From: Phoronis australis
Taxonomy: Eukaryota > Phoronida > Phoronidae
Reading direction: 5' to 3'
Assembly (NCBI GenBank): GCA_002633005.1
Contig: NMRA01000214.1
Coordinates: forward strand, 165,316-229,315
DNA: 64,000 nt
Of this stretch, positions 1-10,727 are shown in pieces. Position 1 is the stretch's first letter. Each line of letters opens with the position of its first letter. Both the position numbers and the translations under genes were made by a program. A model generated the notes under the pieces. It searched no databases. It saw nothing but the letters and a program-made list of their open reading frames with translations, and had not been told where the DNA came from.

Positions 1-1639
1 CTTGACTTCTGTGCATCACGTACCATACACCTCTTATTTTTGGGAGCACTCCCACCCAGGACAATATGAATGATATGTGCTGCTAGCCTACCCGGCATCG
101 GGTGAGTTTCCAAAAAGAAACACTTAGTTCCACTCAATAAAACTGTTATTCAGTGGGGTAACTGGTGGGGATAAAATCACCGAATGATGTTGATACAAAC
201 TGATTGCTAAAAACTTACCAAGTAATGTTGTGTAGTCTCCGAATGGAACTGCATAGTCATAGCACACACGGGGCTTCAGCATCCACACACTTTTTGTCAG
301 TTAGTTGACCCTGTTGACCGCAATTGTCCACGAATATAGTAACCTTAGGTCTTTTGGGAATTTGAGGCCACCTGTCGAAGACTTGCACCAGGGAAATTAG
401 CAGTAATAAGGCTTAGCGCGACGACGTATTTTGATAAAAATTCCATCTTTTACCATTTGTTTACATGCAGACAGCCACGCATGCGCAATTCAATCACCAC
501 TAGTACAGCAGCGATACCGCGAGGAGAATTCTCCGAATAGCCCCATTTTCGTAGTTTTGCTACGCTGTTTGGATTTAGTTAACTAGATTTGATTAATTTG
601 AAAAAATGTGTATCTGAAATCATCAGTATGAATCATTTACTGTAAAAATTCTTTTGGCACAACATAGTGGACATAAGGAATTAAACCCTATTATGAGCGC
701 TTCACTAATTCTTTTTCTTCTGAGCACCCCCAGAGTCTGAGTTAACTTGTGAGTTTGATTGTAGACAGACTAACGAAGAAATTTTGTTGATAAGTAAGTG
801 TTTACTTGTCACCAAAACCTATACATCTTACAATTCTATAAACAAGAAGCATCCAGAGTTCTTAGAAATATATATAGGAAGTAAGAAGTGTTTGGTAGTC
901 CATGCCTTCTTCCGTCGCAGGACTCAGCTATAAGTTTTCCTCATTTACCGTTTAAATTCCGATTGAAACTAGCTGACAACACCTGCGCATGTCAATCTCC
1001 AGAATGGCTCCATTCAGTGTCTTCTATACGTTACTTGAGGAGTATGAGCCTTTTCAAAATCTCCACACTTCAGCAGCCAAAAATTGTCCAAAATCGCTGT
1101 GAATACTCCAAAATATTTGACCTCAGTACAGAAACGGGTGCATGACCTGCATTATTAGTTTGTGTATACAATGCTTATACTAAGTGACAGCAGATATGGG
1201 AGCATTCAGATAATGTGTGAATACCCACTGTAGGGCCAACATTAAAGAAGATCTCAAACAAGTCTTACAAGTGCAAGATTAACTATTTTATTCAAAGTCA
1301 GTTTGGCCCAAACATCAGAATGTCACAAATTACAATGACTAGTCCAAACTCAATAACACATGTTTATGTGATCAGGGTTGCTGTTCATGAACTTGTTAAT
1401 GTATGAAGTGTCCAGGAAATGCAATATATGCAAAACTCCTATTACTCCCAAATTTCAGAATAAGTAGGATTAATTCAGTTTAGACTTCCGCGTCCAAGGT
1501 TTTACAAATTGTCCCAAATTAGATATTTTTTATCAATACCTAGATGATTTAGCAAGTAATCTTTCTCTGTGACGTTCTGAGCCATTGATTTGTAAAGTTG
1601 ATTTGGCTTATTCACATTTTTCAATGTTATGGATTGCAG
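1..1639. other. No gene recognised; upstream flank of the 1.6-4.6 kb gene
   Basis: I find no coding exon with convincing splice sites here. The longest open frame, at 888-1145, lies largely inside a segment repeated further on and has no recognisable motif. The stretch may be 5' flank or a first intron of the gene that follows. The only clear structure is the first copy of a direct repeat (1007-1258). Confidence 0.5.
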
Positions 1640-2037
1640 CAAAACATGACAGAGCTACCTGCTGAAGGCCCAAGTGGTGTGAATGAACAGGGCAGCAAGA
1701 ACATCACTAATGTAAGTAGATCCCCTAGTCTGAGTGTTGCTATGTTATTAAGATTATGCTTAACATTAGAAATATAAATAATTTCTTAGCTCCATTCAGT
1801 GTCTTCTAAACACTACTTGAGGAGGATGAACCATCTCAAAATCTCCACACTTCAGCAGCCAAAAATTGTCCAAAATCGCTGTGGATACTTCAAAACATTT
1901 GACCCCAGTACAGAAACAATTGCATGACCTGCATCATCAGTTTGCGTATACAATACTTATACTAAGTGACAGATACTGGAGTATTCAGATAATGTGTGAA
2001 TCCCATTGTAGGACTAATGTTTAAAAAGATATCAAGC
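1007..2037 (+). repeat. Direct repeat, two ~250-bp copies
   Basis: Positions 1007-1258 and 1789-2037 are clearly the same sequence with scattered substitutions and small indels, in the same orientation and about 780 bp apart. Both copies share a long stretch beginning GCTCCATTCAGTGTCTTCT, then ACTTCAGCAGCCAAAAATTG. The second exon-like segment of the neighbouring gene (1640-1711) lies between them. This could be a local segmental duplication or two copies of a dispersed element; neither copy codes for anything recognisable. Confidence 0.8.
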
Positions 2038-4561
2038 AATAACTCGCAAGAAATTTTTTAGGATAGTTCTGAAACCCCTTCGATCCCCTCGAACTCCATA
2101 CCCCTTGACCCATGAACCCCTTGACCCACAAGCCCTCAACCCCACGACCCACAAGCCATCGACCCCACAACCCAAACTCTCTTGACCCAGTCCAAACAAG
2201 CTAAACTCGATCTGAGCATTGAACAAGTACGGACTTCCAGAACCAATGAGTTGTGCTGTGAGCTCAGCTGGCTTTTCCCTGCAATTAAGAGAGTCTGAAA
2301 GTTTGAAAGCCAAAAGCAGACAAAAGACAACACGACCAAATCAAATCAAAGACCTACCAATGTTACAAATGTCATTCCCGGCAGAGCATCATCGTCTCGT
2401 CTGCTCTTCAGTGAATGGCAGATTCAATCTATTCCATAGAGACTGTGAGGAACTAACAAAACTGTAATTTCATCAGTAAATAATTATGCAGTTTCAAAAA
2501 ACAAACTGTTTACTAAAAAGTGTTTCAACTTGATATGGAGTATATTGTAAACGAGTATTCAACAGAAAGCAAATAATAGAAATGTGAAATTAATATGTGC
2601 ATTCACAGTATCGTACTCTCTCCCTAAGTTTAGTAGAACTGGGCCATTGGTAGCCGCTTATGGAACTATTTCTGTAACAGCGATAACACGCTCACAATGC
2701 ACTATTTCAGATCATGTTCTCATGCCACTTTCTGTTTTTTATCACCAGACTTGAGCCAGAGGAGACTTGCATTTAGATATGTCTTATGGAAAGACACTCA
2801 GTGACGTAATAATATTATGAAATATGTAAAAATCGCGAAAACACCTCTGTTGCCACAGGTTGTGGGTCAAGAGGGTCGTGGGGCTGTGGGTTGAGTGGGT
2901 CATGAGTAGAGGGGTGTGGGGTGGAAGGGGTTTTAGAACTATCCAATTTTTTACTTTCGTTGTCAACATGGTCAGCTTTCAGTAAAATTTTCATGAAATT
3001 GTTAACTGTTGAAAAATAGAAAAACGGTGATTTTGGCAGTCATTTTTGGCCCAGACTGGAGATTTTTTTACCATTATATGTTAGTTTTGTGCATGAGGAA
3101 ATTTGGTGAGCATTTAAAACAACATGTCACTTAATGCAGTTATGCGAGCACTTGCCATTAATACTGAACGGAATGTTTCTATTTTAGGAGAGTGAATGCC
3201 AGTTTTCGCAGCCACCTCCCAAAAGACAAAAGGTAAGAACAACTAACAAAAATCATGAAAAACAGCCAATAGTTTTGAATTTATATAATTATGACTTTTA
3301 AGAGAGAGAACATTCTTTTTTACATTGCCTTTACAAAAGCGCTAATAAGTTAATTTCTGTTTTCTGGGCTTTTGTGCCAAGCTTGCAGTTTACAATTTAA
3401 GAGTTTGGTACAAGATAAGAAGTATAATTATGAGGTGATGTTTTTCTACTTTAAAGCTTTTGATCAAGACCACTCCCAAGGAAAAGATATTCCATGAGGT
3501 TTGTGTTGCAATTTCATAATGCTTTATATAATGCTCCGTGCACAAAAATTAGTTGGGACAAGCATACTTGTTGAGTTTGGTGTTGAGACAAGCAAACTTG
3601 CTGAGTTTGGTCTAAAGCATTGGTGAACAGCCAGTTCTTTTAAAGCCCAAACATTTGTAATGAGTTAGATGAGCAACAAAAAATATTTTTTGTGCAAACA
3701 AAATTATATATTGATTGATAAATATTATTGCAGACACATAACATTGGAGCCGTGGAATGGAATAGGGGTGCAGTCTATCTGGGACAGTGGGTGGGCCCTG
3801 ATACTCTCAGACATTGTAAACGATATATTCAGGAGTCAGGCAAGTTTACAATGTCTAAGAAAGATGAGTCTACCCGACTCGGAAAGGGGAGACTGCACAC
3901 TCATGCTGTAGACCCAGGATACGTCATCGCTCACTTTATTGGTAGAGTGACTTATGACAAGATGCGCCTGCCTCAAGACCTCCAAGAGGCAGTTGCAATT
4001 TATGTGTGAGTGAAGCAAACAATGTTTCATTTATTAGATCCATTTGGTACTTTCTAATTTGTTTTTCCACATCTGCCGTTTACTTGTTCAGTCATAAAGT
4101 AACAGGCACCATCACAGGATTTGTTAGTTTTTGTACGTGATGTTTTTGAGAAATAGATCAGGTCAAATTAATGAAATTGAATTCCCTTTAAAGAACAGAT
4201 CATGGTCAGTGCCCTTATTGCACATCAGTGTATTCTAAAGAGACTTCAGTTCAAGGGTTCTGTTGTCCATAGGTTGAACAATGAAACCCGTTGTCTCCAT
4301 AGTACAAAAGTTGTATACTCTGAATATCCAGGCAATTTTGACCAAATTTATTTTTGTTGCAGATATCACCACTCTATGTCAATGTTTAATTATTGTTGTC
4401 TTTTCAAAACTTGTAGACAGGAAAAATGCAAATAACCAATTAATTTCTGTAAAATTTAGAAAAATGCATTTTTAGAATCACAAGTTGAATGTATACTATT
4501 CATATTTGCAATTCACATTTATTTATTGTTTATTTTCAGAAAAAAGAGGTACCAAGACTGA
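1646..4561 (+). CDS. Predicted small multi-exon gene of unknown function
   Basis: Five exons read in one frame: 1640-1711 (ATG at 1646), 3188-3232, 3457-3498, 3734-4005 and 4540-4561. Each inner border has AG and GT. The first four exons begin in phase 0. The fourth ends in phase 2 at GTGAG, and the last exon supplies the short tail VKKRYQD and TGA. The predicted product is 148 aa. It has a polar N-terminus, a basic PPPKRQK patch that could be a nuclear localisation signal, and a compact domain of about 97 residues containing the strings WNRGAVYLGQWVGP and HAVDPGYVIAHFIGRVTYD. I do not recognise the domain family. If the last intron were retained, the fourth exon would end at TGA 4007-4009 after one more valine. 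Further 5' exons cannot be excluded, since the first exon is preceded by an acceptor-like CAG. A poly(A) signal follows at 4617. Exons 4 and 5 are the best supported; the two tiny exons are the weakest. Confidence 0.55.
2061..2944. repeat. Foldback element with C-rich minisatellite arms
   Basis: The left arm (2061-2195) is a degenerate minisatellite built on CTTGACCCACAAGCCC-like units. The right arm (2859-2944) is the same kind of array on the other strand. The outermost bases match as an inverted repeat: GGATAGTTCTGAAACCCCTT on the left, and its complement with one change at the right end. About 660 bp of unique-looking sequence lies between. The element sits inside the first intron of the small unknown gene. 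It is probably a non-autonomous foldback mobile element, but no transposase and no clear target duplication is visible. Confidence 0.6.
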
Positions 4562-4616
4562 ATTTTCTTCAATATTGTCTTCATTAGTATCATTTTCTGT
4601 CTTAGTATTTATCAAC

Positions 4617-4622
4617 AATAAA
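4617..4622 (+). promoter_or_regulatory. Poly(A) signal AATAAA
   Basis: This canonical hexamer lies 56 bases after the predicted stop of the small unknown gene and is followed by a T-rich stretch. It supports the choice of 4540-4561 as its terminal exon. Confidence 0.5.
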
Positions 4623-6152
4623 TGTATGACCTTGTATGTAATCTACACTTTTTTGTTGTACTGCTAACTAGCTTAAGGAGTGCTTCGCAGGTAGTACATA
4701 TTTATAGACTGAGCCTCATACAGAGCATTCTAGGAATGTGATTGGCAGCTGTCTATCAAAGGTGTCCCATCCTTGTTACATTAATCCCAAAAAGCAAAAT
4801 ACATTAGAACGATCCTCTTGGAAGTTTTCAACATTCGTTCATATGCTCTGCCTAGGTTATTATCGTATACATTTTTTGGACTTTGAAACCTAACATTGTA
4901 TAATGTTAAAGGTTATCTCAAACCTTATTTAGTGGCCTCGATTCTAAATTGTACACCAAAAAACTAGGGTTTATCAACTACCGAAAGCATACATTTTCTG
5001 AAAGAAAAAGGTCAGGGAATATAAAAATTTCATACTTATATAACATTATAATTATTATTATTATTACCTGTTAAAGTTTAAATTTCATTTTGAGAAAGGT
5101 ACATTCTTAGCAAAATAACCCCTCAGTCAATTTTAATGAAACCTTTTTTAAATGAAAACTTTGCCACTTACCTCAAAAACACTTAGAAATTTTCTATCAG
5201 TACTTGTTTGGTTCTTATGGAAAATCAACTTCGAAAACGTAAAAAATATGAGTCGTGTTCGTTTGTTACATTACGCAACAACTAGGCCTCTATATCAGAA
5301 ATCCTAACAGCGTATTTGAGATTAAAGAGTAAGTAAAATGTTTGGAAGGTTTCAGTAAAATTCACCTACCTGTTTTCGAGAACTGTTACTAAGTGCAAAT
5401 TAAGTCAATTTGCAGAAGATGAGAAAAAATCAATAAGTTGTGAGAGGTATAAGTCCTCGAGGTATTTTGAATTATTTGGTGAAAACTTGTTTGCAGTCAA
5501 AATACCCTGTACAGCCTTAAGCTGCGTTCATATTTCAACATTCACGCACAATCTCGCCTGAATTTGCAGTGCGTAATTAACTTACTTATCACAAAGAAAT
5601 TCAGCCAAGTCGATTTCCAATTTTCGGAATGTGAAAATATATTTCTAAAGCAGATGATTGTCTTGAATAGAATATGCCATCAGCATGCATTCCCTTGTGA
5701 CTTATAATTAAATAATTAAGTTGATTGTAACAAAGTTTGTTTGCAGTGGCAAAAGATACAGGTTCTTTGCCAAAATACTTTCACTGCTACTTTTTATACT
5801 TTTGTAATTATCACCATGCATAATTAAATTTTTATGTGTTATGACATTGAAGAATAAAATTAAATTCATAGATTCATTTATCCCTAAAAATTACACAATG
5901 TATTAGTTGTATTCTGTCCGTTATATATGCTTTCATCTATTTCATTCTTATGCTATATTCAGTAGGGAAACACTCCTAATGAAACACACAGTCAATATCA
6001 GTATAATTATGGAAGATGTTCCAGACAATTATGCAAAATCTTCATTAAATTAAGAGCAGATCAGCAAAAACACTGAAAAAGTGTGAAGTTACAAGATCTC
6101 CAGTCATCTACTAAGTTCATCTAAGAGTTCCATGGCATAATATCCAGAAAAA

Positions 6153-7072
6153 GTCACATGGAACATTTTTGAATTAAAAGGTGAATGTAACTGATACAAT
6201 GTGCCCCCTCACATGGCACAATTTATCAATTACACACTGCTTTATACATTTTGATGTTGCTTTCACATGGATGGCAACCGTCCTAATGGTGTACGTCATC
6301 AGTCAATAAGCATGCACTGATCATTAAGGCACTCGATACAGGTTTCCGCAATTAATAAAAATCATCAAAACTGGGATCAATGTCTTAAATGTATCATTCA
6401 TGGCAAGTAAACGGATGATCTCGGAGGCGTTAAATGGTCTCTAATGTTCTAAAGTAAAAAATGCCATGGAATTTTTTCAAAAGTTTCATAAGTTATTAAA
6501 TTCGTCATATATGACTTTTTATAATTCAAAATATTTGAAAATGACTAGAGTAATTCTCGCAGTGTGTTATCCGAGGTTGTGTTTCTCACTAAAATTGCAC
6601 ACTATTCCAATTGCACTCGCCTGTTATTTCACAATACTGCCTGAAGCAGTTTAGAATATAGTTTGTATTTTTTGATGTCACCAATTTTGTGGAAGTTCCC
6701 TTAAAATAAATATTTTTGCTCAAAGTAATTAATCAACCATCATTACGATAGTTGAGTAAAAAATTTCTGACATGATTGTGGTTGATGCTTTGGTTATCAG
6801 TGACTAAAGGGTTCTAATTTAAAACATCTATTGATACTTAGTAATCACATTTAAGTGTTTAAAACATATCAATAGCTTCGTGAAACAATAAATTTCTATT
6901 AACAACTGTCGCTAACTTTCAACATTTCTTTTGAAATTTATTATTTATGAAAAGATCATGTCACAGAGGCAGTGTCTATGCCATGTACCATTTGCATTGT
7001 AACATGCCACAACTGAAAAAATCTCACATGGAACATTCAAATGTCACGTGAGAATGCAGTGTTCCATGTGAC
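6153..7072. mobile_element. Candidate TIR-flanked non-autonomous element
   Basis: The 13-mer GTCACATGGAACA at 6153-6165 is matched by its exact complement TGTTCCATGTGAC at 7060-7072. Further copies of TCACATGGAAC lie at 7024-7034 and 7085-7095, so the right end is a small cluster rather than a clean terminus. No transposase frame is present and I see no certain target-site duplication. It is either a ~0.9 kb MITE-like element or a fortuitous cluster of a recurring motif. Confidence 0.4.
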
Positions 7073-8120
7073 AAATGCCATTTGTCACATGGAACGTGAG
7101 GTTTTGAAAGCTAACTACAGCTAATTAAAAATCATTTTGGCAAAATAAACATTGAAATGAAATCACTAATAAAAAAGCTATCGCACCCTCTTTCAATTGG
7201 ATTGGAGAGTTCGTGAAAATCTCGTATTATTTTGGGTGAGAATTTATCTCTCTTCACAGCTCCTGTGTTCATGACCTCAACTTGAAAGGCGTGAGGCGAC
7301 TCGTGGCGTTCTTTCTCAACGTTCGTATTCATGATCAGGATCAAAACTTCGTTTTGTCTTCGTTTTCCGCTACACCATCATCTATTTATATGTACACCAC
7401 GTTGACTCACTATTATGGCGACACGGTGAATGACAATAGTAAGGGTATACAAGAAGCTGCTCTGTACTGATCTGGCGGGAGTTTCGATTTGAGCGACAAC
7501 ACTGCAATCTTTGACCTCGGATAATTAGTAGTAAACAAATATCCATGTGCTTGCGTGGGTCCAAGGTGGTTCCCTAAATCTGTGGGGGTTTTTTCTCGCT
7601 ACACGGTATGTATTTTGTATTTGAACTTCCCCGAGAAAGAAAATAAGGTATTTTGATTAAAATATTTTAAAAATAGCCAATTTTTTGGGAATAAGGTTTG
7701 AGATAACTTTAAAATGCTTTTTATGCACCCACTCTGTCGCACATTGTCATCACTTGTCCGGGCATCCCGACTGTGTCTACTCGGCGATATCTCAAAAACA
7801 CATGGTCAGATTTTGTTGAACTTTGGGACAAGGGTTTATCACTAGAGTGGTTTGTGCCTCCTTCCAACCAAATGGGGATTACTTTTTAGCATATTTAAGG
7901 GAAGATCGTTTCCAGATGATATCCAGAGTCTAGAGAACGAATTTTAACAAAACTGGCTTTACGGAGAAGTAGGTGATTTCAATGTGCCACCATCATTAAA
8001 TTTCCGGGTGGGTTGGACTACTGCAGCACTTTCTACACTTTCTATTTTGTTACCATTTGTGGGAAGAGTGGTTCCGGATAACATCGAGAACCGATTGATG
8101 GATTTCAATGACACAGCAGT

Positions 8121-8460
8121 ACAGTATTCGCTCTAATAAGCGCCCATGCCCCTATAAGCGCCCCCCAGCGTTTTCAGACTGTGCTAAAATAAGCGCCCAG
8201 TCCATGAACGCAGTGTACATGCGAAAAATGCCTAACCTAGTTCTAAAATTCTACAGTAACGTCTTCGATTAATCAATAAGATCAAACAGTCCTGAAAAAA
8301 TCATTGTGCTTGCAATTTGTAGACTGCGAGCCTCGCCGCTATGTCGGTATTTAGCCGTGGCTTTACACTTCAAACTTCCGCTGTGCTTTAAAAAGAACGC
8401 AAAAGTTTCGCTGACCTTGCGAGGGACGTGTTTTATTATGGTCTGGCCTTTCAGAACAAA
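8121..8460 (+). repeat. Dispersed repeat, ~340 bp (copy A)
   Basis: This segment begins ACAGTATTCGCTCTAATAAG and ends at GTCTGGCCTTTCAGAACAAA. It is clearly the inverted counterpart of 28313-28648. Matching blocks include the ...GCGCCCAGTCCATGAA... region and the ...TTTACACTTCAAACTTCCGC... region. It looks like a non-autonomous transposon: no coding capacity, multiple copies, both orientations. A shorter relative of the GCGCCC-rich end lies at about 27137-27200. Confidence 0.7.
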
Positions 8461-10179
8461 CGCAGCGTCGAAGGGATTGTATTGTATCTTTCCCGAACAG
8501 ATCTCTCTTAACAGGAATCCAAATTTCTTCGGGTTGACTTGCAGGCCGGGTTACTGGTACTCCATAGTCTTCTCGTGGAGGGGTGGTAGGCATGGGCACA
8601 AAACCGTGTGTGTCAAGGGTCGGGGTCCGCCAGCAAAATAGAAAATCACAGAAAAGGCACAACAAAAACTAAGCTTCCCCAAGAGTTTAGGCCCACTGAA
8701 GAGTTTGGGCCACGGGGTTGTGTCCCCTGCCCCCACCCCTCCACGAGAAGACTATGGAGTACCTGTAACCGTGAAAGTCAACCCATCCTGAGATAAATCA
8801 TTGTCAAATGTTTTATTGGTACTTTGCCGAAAATAAAATCCAAGGACACAAGATTCTCCTTAAGCGAAGACCTAACTGCATAGAACAACTTGCTACTGAA
8901 AGTGGAGAAAAAAACCAACGTCAATGAAATTCGCATGGTCAAAACGTGGACATTTTTTTTTCGTTTACGACAGACAATACAGTAAAGCTTAATACAAGCG
9001 TACGTATTAAGTGATCTGCCGTGGTGATACAAGTAGTCGGTCTGCGTGACACTGGCATAAAAGTTATTTGGACCTCCTTTTCGAGAAAAAAGTTAGCCGG
9101 AGATAACGCCTTGAAAAAATTATCGTGTTTTTTATATCCTTTCCACACGAGGTTTTCGTCCCAGAGCAGATGCGTAAATTGTATTAAACCTCTGGGCAGA
9201 AAGGGCTTATCATCAGTCACCGAGAGATAATATTTTTTTCTCTGAAAGAATTAAGATAAAGTATGAAACATTATTAGATTGTACAGGACAGGACCAAAAA
9301 CAAAGATGCAAAACCTATGTTCAACTCATATCATTAGCGGAATTAAACACTTTTTAAACTCATGCATAAATAACAATGGGGATATTTCGTACCATTCCAG
9401 GACCGACTCAGTCATGCCGGTGTCAGCAAAAATTTAACAATGCATCCTAAAGAGTGATTTTGAAGAACATTCTTTTAGCTAAAGCTACCCATCTAAGGTG
9501 TCAAATTCATACCCAAAACGCGTGTGTCTGTAACTAACGTGTTCAGTTTAAATTATTTCTCATGAAATTTTACTAGTTGAAAGACACAACGCCTGGCAAC
9601 ATCCGCGTGCCCTATGGCGGCCGGGGGGAAAGCAAAGTATTGGCGGTAGGGCGAATATGAAATTTTGGAGAAGTTAACTTAAAAACTTTGAAAAGTCTAA
9701 AAAATGAAACTACACGTCATTTTGGAGTTGACTGAAACAGTAACTATTTGATGAAGCAATCAATACGTTGTTTTCTAATTAATCACCTCGCTTTTTGCGG
9801 AACCCCATTGCACAGGCCGGCAGGTTCATCCGTTCAGGTAATCACTAAAACTGTACTCAGTTGAACTAGTGTACAAAAGAATATGTTAGAATGCGAGTGT
9901 GCGCCTGCCACAATGTGATCTTTGCATCTATTAGGTCGGTCCATAGCACGGTCATAATTTGCTAAGTAAAATCAGTCCTATAATTATTAGTCACTAGTTT
10001 TCAATTTTATTTTATTTCACAGGGCCCGTTCCGGCCCAATGATGTCATACCGTCTCTGACGTGGTTCTGGGGCAATCCTCGACAAGATCGGCCTTGTGTG
10101 ATAACATGATTCTCTTGTAATAACTGGCAATGCCACGAGAAGTAATCGCCTTTAACTAGGGGAAGCATGCGCGCAACCA

Positions 10180-10480
10180 TGGGGGTTCATTAGTGAAGTG
10201 GGCAAAAAGGTCCGCCTCACAGAAACAACAATGGGACATAAGTCCAATAAAAAGACAAGAACTACCAAAATTCGGCGAATGCACACTTTTCATAGTTGTG
10301 AAAGTACTCTGTGAATCGTCTTTTTTAGCAAAATGTGCACTCTAAAAAATTCGAGCCCCCCAATTTTTAGGCTTGGTCCGCGGGGTGCGCGCATGGGAAG
10401 GCGGCCGTTTTTAGTTTCATTTTTGGTTAAATTATGGTTTACTAAATCATATATGAATCAGTCTGGGCAACGAATAACCT
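10180..10480 (+). repeat. Dispersed repeat related to 55.7-56.0 kb
   Basis: Short blocks such as AATTCGAGCCCCC...TTTTAGGCT and the A-rich stretch around 10220-10290 recur, diverged, at about 55730-56000. It is probably an old mobile-element fragment of unknown class. Confidence 0.45.
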
Positions 10481-10555
10481 CAAGTCTTCGGCACCACTCG
10501 AACAAAGATACTGCATCCGATTGACTCGAGAGCCCGATGCCTAGCCTGGCGTAGG

Positions 10556-10727
10556 CCTGACAATTCCGTTGTCTGTGCTGCCCCCTCTCAGCGTAGCTGG
10601 CAAAGCCTCTCTTCGGAAGTGACGTAGCCGGGCCTTTTCATGTAATTCTGTTTGCTTGCCAGGCGCCATTTACATCTATTTAGAACCAGTTAGACCGGTA
10701 TTTACATTTCTGTGAGTTTTATTCACC
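10556..10727 (+). promoter_or_regulatory. Likely promoter of the THAP-C2H2 gene, with ETS/CRE-like composite site
   Basis: This stretch is more GC- and CpG-rich than its surroundings and ends directly at the ATG. At 10612-10626 the bases TCGGAAGTGACGTAG combine an ETS core (GGAAGT) with a CRE-like half (TGACGTA). That composite arrangement is known from TATA-less housekeeping promoters bound by GABP/ETS and CREB/ATF factors. No TATA box is obvious. The start site is not determined; function is inferred only from motif and position. Confidence 0.45.

Larger units (their letters stand above)
4623..10555. other. Intergenic region without recognised genes
   Basis: About 5.9 kb, mostly AT-rich, between the small unknown gene and the THAP gene. 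It contains a short (ATT)n run near 5050, a TIR-flanked element (6153-7072), a dispersed repeat (8121-8460) that recurs inverted at 28.3 kb, and a segment near 10180-10480 related to one at 55.7 kb. Open frames of 60-111 aa at 8306-8665 fall inside the repeat and on both strands, and are not convincing genes. Confidence 0.5.

Noticed and set aside
8306-8665. Overlapping 111-aa (+) and 100-aa (-) frames
   Set aside because: Both fall largely in the dispersed repeat that recurs at 28.3 kb, so they are not genes.
8939-9220. 93-aa minus-strand frame with protein-like composition
   Set aside because: No splice partner, family match or upstream promoter signal. It stays possible as a relic but is unsupported.
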